From Chthoniobacterales bacterium (GTDB lineage Bacteria > Verrucomicrobiota > Verrucomicrobiia > Chthoniobacterales > UBA10450): a stretch of 6,005 nucleotides of DNA. Position numbers and translations under genes: made by a program. Below the pieces are notes generated by a model that was not told where the DNA came from, made no database searches, and saw only the letters and a program-made list of their open reading frames with translations. The stretch spans positions 1 to 6,005 of the forward strand of contig JACCTI010000206.1 in assembly GCA_013812515.1 (NCBI GenBank), written 5' to 3'. Positions 1 to 5,249 of this stretch are shown one piece after another (the first letter of the stretch is position 1; the number at the start of each line of letters is the position of its first letter).

Positions 1-265
1 GACGTCCCGGGAAACACCCGTCTGCGAGCAGCATGGCAATGAGCGGATCCCACCAGGAGGAGTGGTTCAGGTATATCACGAGCGGCCGACCGTCCCTTAC
101 ATTGGTGGAACGCGGGCGCGTTTCGCCTAACGAGCACAAATTTCCTGGCGCAAGACGCACCGCGTGAAAGTGGCGCGCCAGATATCGCCGCGAATAGCCA
201 GTGAATAAGCGCAGCCACCACCGCGAGATTCTCGGCGGGCCGGAAGTGTTCGTCTGCGCTTTCAC
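1..265 (-). CDS. PlsC-type (LPLAT family) acyltransferase, N-terminal part only
   Basis: This partial gene has no stop in the window; 88 residues are visible before the left edge. The frame reads through to LVIYLNHSSWWDPLIAM (about residues 62-78). That is the HX4D catalytic motif of glycerolipid-type acyltransferases, with His68 as catalytic base and Asp73, preceded by the usual hydrophobic strand. The first 40 residues are basic and aromatic, as often seen before the catalytic domain of membrane-associated members. The start is a GTG at 265-263 that shares GTGA with the TGA stop of the upstream crtP-like gene; there is no Shine-Dalgarno, so translation is probably coupled. Its place in a C30 carotenoid operon suggests it acylates a carotenoid (perhaps a glycosylated diaponeurosporenoate, the role CrtO plays in staphyloxanthin synthesis), though it is of the PlsC kind. 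A phospholipid-synthesis role (lysophosphatidate acyltransferase) is the alternative. The family call is firm; the substrate is inferred. Confidence 0.85.
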   Translation of the reverse strand, partial: MKAQTNTSGPPRISRWWLRLFTGYSRRYLARHFHAVRLAPGNLCSLGETRPRSTNVRDGRPLVIYLNHSSWWDPLIAMLLADGCFPGR

Positions 266-1824
266 GCGGATGCTAGCTCGACCCGCGAGGCCGCAGTTTG
301 CGACTGCGCGGGAATGGCGCCTAAATCCTGGTCCAGCGCATCGGCCGCGATCCAGCCACTCATCAGCGCCATTGGCATACCCGGACCGGGATGAGCGGAA
401 CCGCCTGCGAGATAAAGACCGCGGACATCCGGGCTGCGGTTGTTCGATTTGAACGCTCCAAAAAACCGGCCGTGACTCGCAAGCCCGTAAATCGCACCGT
501 TCAGCACCTGATAGCGGTCGTGAATATCCTGCGGCGTGAGCGCGTGCTCGACGACAATCCGCGTCTCGAGATCCTCCATGCCGGCGCATTCCGCGAGCTT
601 GCGAAAAATGGTGCGCCGATACGCAGGGAACATCTGCTTCCAATCGTGATGCGGCCGCAGATAGGGCGTGTGAACGAGAACGTAAAGCGCTTCTCCGGCT
701 TCCGGCGCAACCGTGCTATCGCTGCGCGCAGGAGCACAGACGTAGCAGGTCGGATCGGACGCCGGTTCTCCGCGGCGGTAGATCGATTTGAACTCCGCGT
801 GCGGATCGCGACTGAAAACAAAGTTGTGATGCAAGAGATGCTCGTAAGCTTTGCGCAAGCCCAGGTAGAGCACCACCCCAGAGCATGCCGGCTCATAACG
901 GCGTCGTCGCGCAAAGGCGCGGGCTGGCTTTCCGCTGAGCAGTTCGCGATGGGTCCGAACTGTGTCGCGGTTCGAGACGACAGCCGCACATCGCACAGTC
1001 TCGCCCGTGTCGGTTTCAATGCCGCTGACAACACCGTCGTCGGCGATGATACGTCGCACACCGCAGCCTGCGCGGACTTCGACGCCGAGCTCTTCCGCGA
1101 GTGCGACGAGCGCGCGAGGCACGGCGCCTGTTCCGCCGCGCGGATACCAGACGCCTTCGTCGGTCTGCATGTGTGCGATGCCGCAGAGAATCGCGGGTGA
1201 CTGGTCGGGCGCGGAGCCGACATATTGCACGAAGTGATCCAGCATCTGCGCCACGCGCGGATCCGGCGCGTGCGCCCGCATGGTGCTCGCGACCGTCGAG
1301 CCCATGCGCATCGCGAGCACATCGCGCAGCGTGCCGGGCTCGAAGGTCGAGCGCAGATCGAACATGTCGCGCAAGCTGCCAATCGGCTTGTTAAAGAACC
1401 AGCGCCGGCTGATTGCATCCTGGCGCGCGCTGAGATCCATGAGGCGCCGGTAGCCAACGCTGCTGCGCGTTCGTGGCGAGAACGCGTCGAGCTTCGCGCA
1501 CATCGCCTCGGTATTCTCGACGAGATCAAGCGTGGTGCCATCGGCGAAAAAGCTGCGCCATTGCGGGTCAAGCCGGATGAGATCGAGCGCGCTTTCGAGC
1601 GTGCGTCCAGCCTCCGCGAAGATGCGTCGAAGCACCGACGGAATTGTGAGAATGGTCGGCCCCATGTCGAAGCGAAAGCCCTGCTCCGCCAGCACGGCGG
1701 CTTTCCCGCCGAGCCAATCATTCGTTTCAAAAAGAATGACCCGCCGGCCGCGCGCCGCGAGCGTGCAGGCGGCCGCGAGTCCGCCGAGTCCGCCTCCGAT
1801 GATGGCAAGAGGGAGTTGTTTCAT
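262..1824 (-). CDS. crtP: CrtP/CrtNb-like C30 carotenoid terminal oxidase (4,4'-diaponeurosporene oxidase type)
   Basis: A 520-residue FAD-dependent member of the phytoene desaturase superfamily, full length for the family (about 500). The N-terminus carries the dinucleotide-binding motif (G10-x-G12-x-x-G15, acidic Glu33 ending the second strand). The C-terminus carries the family's FAD-binding block, YLAGGSAHPGPGMPM, near residues 471-485. Several internal stretches fit CrtP of Staphylococcus better than CrtN as I remember them: QWRSFFADGTTLDL (about 87-100), QYVGSAPDQSPA, a GVVLYLGL strand followed by LLHHNFVF, and NGAIYGLASHGRFFG. CrtP oxidises a terminal methyl of 4,4'-diaponeurosporene to the aldehyde, which the dehydrogenase encoded just upstream would take to the acid. 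The ATG shares ATGA with the stop of that dehydrogenase, and no Shine-Dalgarno precedes it. Superfamily membership is certain; oxidase rather than desaturase is a motif-based judgement supported by the neighbours. A second desaturase is the alternative. Confidence 0.85.
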   Translation of the reverse strand: MKQLPLAIIGGGLGGLAAACTLAARGRRVILFETNDWLGGKAAVLAEQGFRFDMGPTILTIPSVLRRIFAEAGRTLESALDLIRLDPQWRSFFADGTTLDLVENTEAMCAKLDAFSPRTRSSVGYRRLMDLSARQDAISRRWFFNKPIGSLRDMFDLRSTFEPGTLRDVLAMRMGSTVASTMRAHAPDPRVAQMLDHFVQYVGSAPDQSPAILCGIAHMQTDEGVWYPRGGTGAVPRALVALAEELGVEVRAGCGVRRIIADDGVVSGIETDTGETVRCAAVVSNRDTVRTHRELLSGKPARAFARRRRYEPACSGVVLYLGLRKAYEHLLHHNFVFSRDPHAEFKSIYRRGEPASDPTCYVCAPARSDSTVAPEAGEALYVLVHTPYLRPHHDWKQMFPAYRRTIFRKLAECAGMEDLETRIVVEHALTPQDIHDRYQVLNGAIYGLASHGRFFGAFKSNNRSPDVRGLYLAGGSAHPGPGMPMALMSGWIAADALDQDLGAIPAQSQTAASRVELASA

Positions 1825-3305
1825 GGCGACAGATGAAGCGAGCGGGCGAGCAAGGCGCGCGCGACTTGGAGCGCGGCGGCGAGCCGGCGGCCAAGACCAT
1901 GCGCATGTGCCGCAACGATCCAGTTTGTAAAGAGCGTTTCGTCGCCGGGGTGCGCGGGTTGGAAATGCGGGCGCGCACGGCCGCGCCGGATCTGCACGAC
2001 CTTGACGTTGGTCATTTCAAGTAGCCCCTCGGCGCCGCGCGTGACACCGAACCCGCTGCGTCCACGGCCGCCAAACGGAATCCGCGGATCGGCGGTCGGC
2101 ACGATCATGTCATTGATCACCACACAGCCGGCGCGCACGCGTTCTGCCATTTTTTGCGCGGCAGCGAGATCAGCGGAAAAGATTGTAGCGCCGAGCGCGT
2201 AGGGGCAGTCGAGCGCGAGGTCGAGGGCCTCCTCGTCGCTATCCACGATTGTGACGCAGAGCACCGGAGCGAAGAACTCGGCGTGCATGATCTGCATGTG
2301 TGGGCGCGCGTCGTTGAGGACGCACGGCAGCCGCAACCCGCCGCGGTGATCGAGGCCCCCAACGAGGAACGTCGCGCCATTCTCCACTGCGTCGCGCAGC
2401 AAAGGCGCAAGTTTTACAACGGTCGGAACGGAAGCGACGCTCGAGGCATCCGCCAGCCCATCGCAGAGTGCCGCCTCGAACCGCTCCGCGATCCGGCGCG
2501 CGACAAACACCCGGCGCGGAGCGATGCAGGTGGCGCTGTCGTTCAAGCGGAGGCCGAATCGCAGCGCCTCGACACAGAACGCGACGTCCGCATCCTCTCG
2601 AATGAAAACTGCGTCGCAGCCGGAAAGCTCGGTCACGCACGGAATGGCACGGCGTGCGAGTGACGCGAGGACCTCCACACCAACGTCGAAGGAGCCGGTG
2701 AAAATCACTTTATCGACTGGAAGTCCCAAAGCTTCGCGCGCAGCTTCTTCGGACTCCGGCAGCAGTGCGAGGAGATGCGGGTCGAAGCCGGCTTCGATCA
2801 AGATGCAAGCGAGCGCAGCGGCGGCCCGAGATCCTCCTCGGCCGGGTTTCAGCAAGACGCCGTTCCCGGCGGCCAGTCCCTGTAAAGCTTGCACGCCGGG
2901 CAGCAGCAGCGGGTAATTGGCCGGCGCGATGATCAGGACAACGCCGCATGGTTCGCGGCGAATTTCGGATTCCAAACCCGCAAGCCAAATTGGCCGGTCA
3001 CACTTCCCCAGCCGTTTCGGGGCGAGAATGCGTCCGGCATTCTGCTCCAAGAACAGGCAGGCATCGGCAAGCGGCAGAACCTGCGACGCGAGCGCCTCCC
3101 TGACGGGTCGCGCGGAGGGAGCGGACGCCGTGGCGGCCAAGTCAGCCGCGCGATCGGCGATCAGAGCTCTGGCCCGGCGCACGAGCTGGAGTCGTTTCGA
3201 AAGCGGCGTTGCTGCCCACGCAATCTGTGCGTGTCGCGCACGCGCGAAATTTAATGCAACCGTTTCCGATGTCTCTTCCAATGGTTCCCCGAGTCGCGCG
3301 TTCAT
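1821..3305 (-). CDS. aldH: Aldehyde dehydrogenase, probable 4,4'-diaponeurosporen-al dehydrogenase
   Basis: A 494-residue NAD(P)-dependent aldehyde dehydrogenase with an intact catalytic set. Asn130 lies in IIAPANYPLLLPG, Lys153 in LLKPG, the cofactor loop FTGSFDVG is at 202-209, the general base Glu226 is in TELSG, and the nucleophile Cys260 is in SATCIAPRR. Glu343 is in AEFFAPVL, and PFGGRGRSGFG (410-420) is the C-terminal signature. I chose the ATG at 3305 because it forms an ATGA overlap with the crtN-like stop. The frame stays open to an ATG at 3380 (25 extra residues), but that would overlap crtN by 79 bases and the added residues look nothing like a dehydrogenase. About 55 residues follow the last conserved block, with a mix of hydrophobic and basic residues that might hold the enzyme at the membrane. 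Lying between crtN- and crtP-like genes, it most likely oxidises the carotenoid aldehyde to the acid, as AldH/CrtNc does in known C30 pathways. The family is certain; the substrate is inferred. Confidence 0.88.
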   Translation of the reverse strand: MNARLGEPLEETSETVALNFARARHAQIAWAATPLSKRLQLVRRARALIADRAADLAATASAPSARPVREALASQVLPLADACLFLEQNAGRILAPKRLGKCDRPIWLAGLESEIRREPCGVVLIIAPANYPLLLPGVQALQGLAAGNGVLLKPGRGGSRAAAALACILIEAGFDPHLLALLPESEEAAREALGLPVDKVIFTGSFDVGVEVLASLARRAIPCVTELSGCDAVFIREDADVAFCVEALRFGLRLNDSATCIAPRRVFVARRIAERFEAALCDGLADASSVASVPTVVKLAPLLRDAVENGATFLVGGLDHRGGLRLPCVLNDARPHMQIMHAEFFAPVLCVTIVDSDEEALDLALDCPYALGATIFSADLAAAQKMAERVRAGCVVINDMIVPTADPRIPFGGRGRSGFGVTRGAEGLLEMTNVKVVQIRRGRARPHFQPAHPGDETLFTNWIVAAHAHGLGRRLAAALQVARALLARSLHLSP

Positions 3306-4867
3306 GACGGGATTGCAGCAGCAGGGTGAAAACCCGGTGTCCGGACCGCGCTTAAACCTGTATTCGCAGATTTGCTCCACGCCGACGTGATGCCGAGATC
3401 ATTGCAGAGCAGTCGCGCAGTGATGCGGGCGCCCTCGAAAATAACCGGCAAGCCGCTCCCGGGGTGCGTTCCGCCGCCGACGAGATACACTCGGTCGAGA
3501 TCTTCGAAGCGATTCCGCGGTCGCAGGTGGAGCATTTGATCGAGCGAGTGAGAGAGGTTGAATGTAGCCCCGCGATGCAGCGCGTAGCTATGTTCCCAGT
3601 CCGCGGGCGTGATCATCCGCTCGAATTGGATGTGCGGCTCCAGATCACCGAATCCCGCGGCAGCAGCACGCGCGAGCAGGAGCTTGCGGAACCCGGCACC
3701 TTCGCGCCTCCAATCGAGTTTCTCTGATTGATGCGGCACTGGCGCAAGCAGGTAGAGCGCGCTCTGCCCGCGCGGCGCGAGTGTGCGGTCAGTCACGCAC
3801 GCATTCTGCACATAAAACGACGGGTCCGCCGGCACGCATTTTAGCCGCTCGATCTCATCGAGGTTCGCCTCGTAACGTTCCGAAATATGAATCGTGTGAT
3901 GCGGTAGATTTTCAAACGTGCGATCCACTCCGAGGTAGAGCATGAACGTCGAGCAGGAGAATTTTTTCCGCGCAATCTTTGCGTCCGTCCAACGACGGCG
4001 GAGCCGATCGGGAACCAGGTTCGACATCGCGTGCGCGAAATCCGCGTTAATCACGACCGAATCAGCACGGTGCTCGCCGGATGCGGTGCGAACGCCGATG
4101 GCGCGACTCCCTGCAAAGAGCATTTCCTCGACCGGTTCATCCAGTCGAATCTCAACTCCGAGAGCCCGCGCCACGCGCGCCATCGCCGCTGTCACCGCGC
4201 CGCAGCCGCCGAGAGGGTGCCAGACGCCGTGCTCGTACTCGAGGAAGCTTAGAATGCTGAATAAACTCGGGCAGCGAAACGGCGACATCCCAAGGTATTT
4301 GGATTGGAAGCTGAACGCGAGACGAACGCGCGGGTCGCTAAAAAAACGCCGCAGATACGTGTCCACTGATTCGAACGGATGGAGCAACGGAAGAATCTTC
4401 AGCATGCTCGTGCGCAGAAGGTCGCCCCAATGATTGAACGGCATCTCGAGGCACGGTTGTGACAGGTCCATCTTGCGCCGGTTCTCGTGGATGAAGCGGT
4501 GGAATCCGGGCCCGTCCTGAGGCGCGATGGAGGCGATCTGGCGCTCCATTTCTGCGAGGTTGGGAGTGGCGTCGATCTGCCCGCCGCCGCCGAATTGAAT
4601 GCGATACTGCGGATCGAGCTGCACCATCTCCACCTCGCTGCGCAGCGTTGTCCCAGCAGCCTGAAAAATTTCGTCGAGGATGCGCGGGTAGAGGAAAAAT
4701 GTGGGGCCGAGATCGAACTTGAAGCCTTGCGCTTCGATTGTGGAAGTGCGCCCGCCAACAAACGGCAAGCGTTCGAAAATCCGAACGCGCAGGCCCGCTT
4801 GCGCCAGCAGAATTGCGGAAGCAAGCCCGCCTGGTCCGGCGCCGATGATAATGACGTCCTTGCTCAT
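3302..4867 (-). CDS. crtN: CrtN-like C30 carotenoid desaturase (4,4'-diapophytoene/squalene dehydrogenase type)
   Basis: A 521-residue FAD-dependent desaturase. The N-terminal Rossmann motif is G9-x-G11-x-x-G14 with Glu32 at the end of the second strand, followed by GGRTSTIEAQGFKFDLGPTF (about 38-57), typical of CrtI/CrtN enzymes. The C-terminal FAD block YLVGGGTHPGSGLPVIFEG spans about 461-479. QSKYLGMSPFRCPSLFSIL in the middle and FMLYLGVD further on resemble the CrtN branch. The enzyme would introduce conjugated double bonds into 4,4'-diapophytoene (or a squalene-derived backbone) at the membrane, feeding the oxidase two genes downstream. About 30 residues after the last conserved helix (492-521) are not part of the usual core and look disordered. 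The start lies 8 bases after the stop of the small membrane protein gene, with no clear Shine-Dalgarno. A CrtI-type C40 desaturase is possible, but the aldH and crtP neighbours favour C30. Confidence 0.87.
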   Translation of the reverse strand: MSKDVIIIGAGPGGLASAILLAQAGLRVRIFERLPFVGGRTSTIEAQGFKFDLGPTFFLYPRILDEIFQAAGTTLRSEVEMVQLDPQYRIQFGGGGQIDATPNLAEMERQIASIAPQDGPGFHRFIHENRRKMDLSQPCLEMPFNHWGDLLRTSMLKILPLLHPFESVDTYLRRFFSDPRVRLAFSFQSKYLGMSPFRCPSLFSILSFLEYEHGVWHPLGGCGAVTAAMARVARALGVEIRLDEPVEEMLFAGSRAIGVRTASGEHRADSVVINADFAHAMSNLVPDRLRRRWTDAKIARKKFSCSTFMLYLGVDRTFENLPHHTIHISERYEANLDEIERLKCVPADPSFYVQNACVTDRTLAPRGQSALYLLAPVPHQSEKLDWRREGAGFRKLLLARAAAAGFGDLEPHIQFERMITPADWEHSYALHRGATFNLSHSLDQMLHLRPRNRFEDLDRVYLVGGGTHPGSGLPVIFEGARITARLLCNDLGITSAWSKSANTGLSAVRTPGFHPAAAIPS

Positions 4868-4875
4868 GAAGCGGG

Positions 4876-5076
4876 TTAAAACGGCGTCTTAATCTTGCAG
4901 GCACGCGCGGCGCACCAGCCCCGTGAAGCTTCAAACAACAGGAATGCCGCGATCACGCCGAAAACGCCGGCGGCGATCTGGGAGTGTGGCCACGCGGAGC
5001 CAGACGCAATCGCGAACCCAAGGCCGGCCAGCGCGCGCCAGACGCGGCCACGGAAGTCAATATTAGGCTGAAGCAT
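4876..5076 (-). CDS. Small two-helix inner-membrane protein, DUF2892/YgaP-transmembrane-like
   Basis: A 66-residue protein at the head of the carotenoid operon. It opens with LQPNIDFRGRVWRALAG, the N-x-(D/G) plus Arg-rich start seen in DUF2892 proteins. Two hydrophobic segments follow (about residues 15-28 and 33-50), and it ends GWCAARACKIKTPF, where the family usually has a Cys-containing tail after the second helix. I chose the ATG at 5076 because GAGGG sits five bases before it and the protein then matches the family's usual length of about 60-70. In-frame ATGs at 5088 and 5112 would give 70 or 78 residues; the first overlaps the ribosome binding site and the second has none. No enzymatic role is known for this domain, which in YgaP anchors a rhodanese. 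Here it may help organise the carotenoid enzymes at the membrane or be a light/stress-induced passenger; that is speculation. It is the first gene of the unit and is 8 bases from crtN. Confidence 0.75.
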   Translation of the reverse strand: MLQPNIDFRGRVWRALAGLGFAIASGSAWPHSQIAAGVFGVIAAFLLFEASRGWCAARACKIKTPF

Positions 5077-5081
5077 TATTA

Positions 5082-5086
5082 CCCTC
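5082..5086 (-). promoter_or_regulatory. Shine-Dalgarno site of the first operon gene
   Basis: Read on the minus strand, GAGGG stands five bases (TAATA) before the ATG at 5076. It is the only convincing ribosome binding site in the leftward operon and decides the start of the small membrane protein in favour of the shortest of three in-frame ATGs. Confidence 0.7.
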
Positions 5087-5114
5087 ATTGAAATTGGAAG
5101 AGATTGATTCAAGT

Positions 5115-5136
5115 GTTGTATAACTGTTGTCTAATC
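5115..5136. promoter_or_regulatory. Putative CarH-type operator, operon side (two tandem 11-base repeats)
   Basis: Two 11-base units abut exactly: GTTGTATAACT (5115-5125) and GTTGTCTAATC (5126-5136), identical at 8 of 11 positions. On the minus strand both read TnnACAAC; the first contains TATACA, which fits the T-n-TACA core I recall for the 11-base direct repeats bound by Thermus CarH. A weak third unit might precede them at 5104-5114. The pair lies 40-60 bases before the first operon gene and covers the space just downstream of a TTGACA box, so a bound repressor would block RNA polymerase. Assignment to the neighbouring regulator is inferred from location and geometry. Confidence 0.5.
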
Positions 5137-5154
5137 ACTTCGCGGTTCTGTCAA
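5128..5154 (-). promoter_or_regulatory. Possible promoter of the carotenoid operon
   Basis: On the minus strand a perfect TTGACA (5154-5149) is followed after 15 bases by TAGACA (5133-5128), a poor -10 box matching TATAAT at only three of six positions. Transcription would begin near 5122, leaving a leader of about 46 bases. The proposed -10 region falls inside the 11-base repeats. The strong -35 is clear; the -10 assignment is uncertain, and a different sigma factor or start point is possible. Confidence 0.35.
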
Positions 5155-5209
5155 GAGGCCATCTAGGACTCGGTCTATCTCGACAAAAGCTATGCCGAGA
5201 TAATTCTCC

Positions 5210-5237
5210 TTGTCACTGCATGCGCAGTATGTCTAAT
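5210..5237 (+). promoter_or_regulatory. Probable promoter of the CarH-like regulator
   Basis: TTGTCA (5210-5215, five of six matches to the -35 consensus) and TCTAAT (5232-5237, five of six matches to the -10 consensus) are 16 bases apart. The expected start of transcription, near 5244, would leave only a few bases before the ATG at 5248 or about 13 before the ATG at 5257, so the mRNA would be leaderless or nearly so. The -10 box is inside the second repeat pair, which suggests autoregulation. Confidence 0.5.
5215..5228. repeat. Short inverted repeat between the -35 and -10 of the regulator promoter
   Basis: ACTGC and GCAGT form perfect 5-base arms around ATGC. The element sits inside the promoter spacer, so it could be a site for a second DNA-binding protein. 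At this length it may also be chance. Confidence 0.25.
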
Positions 5238-5249
5238 TGTTGTTCAAAT
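5228..5249. promoter_or_regulatory. Putative CarH-type operator, regulator side (two tandem 11-base repeats)
   Basis: TATGTCTAATT (5228-5238) and GTTGTTCAAAT (5239-5249) abut with the same 11-base period as the operon-side pair. The first shares 8 of 11 positions with the unit at 5126-5136 and the second 8 of 11 with the unit at 5115-5125. The two units share 6 of 11 with each other. The pair covers the predicted -10 box, transcription start and first ATG of the regulator. Binding here would shut off the regulator's own gene. It is a weaker match than the first pair. Confidence 0.4.

Noticed and set aside
391..1200. Long plus-strand open frame (269 codons) opposite the crtP-like gene
   Set aside because: It is the antisense reading of a gene with clear FAD-binding and CrtP motifs. 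Its translation is Arg/Ala-rich without any recognisable domain, as expected from high-GC shadow frames.
501..1808. 435-codon minus-strand frame inside the crtP-like gene
   Set aside because: It is a +1 or +2 shifted frame of the same gene. The translation is Ser/Arg/Ala-rich and lacks motifs, while the other frame carries the full enzyme from GxGxxG to the C-terminal block.
1225..1836. 203-codon plus-strand frame opposite crtP
   Set aside because: Antisense shadow rich in Arg, Ala and Glu; no start signal and no recognisable family.
3306..3380. N-terminal extension of the aldehyde dehydrogenase to an ATG at 3380
   Set aside because: It would overlap crtN by 79 bases, and the extra residues include a Cys-Cys-Cys run with no family match. 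The ATG at 3305 forms the same 4-base overlap seen at the next junctions.
4338..4934. 198-codon minus-strand frame overlapping the start of crtN and the end of the small membrane gene
   Set aside because: It is a shifted frame across two supported genes, with an Arg-rich translation and no motif.
5104..5112. TTGATTCAA, a 9-base perfect palindrome, as an operator
   Set aside because: It is too short to separate from chance. At best it overlaps a degenerate third 11-base unit of the operon-side repeats.
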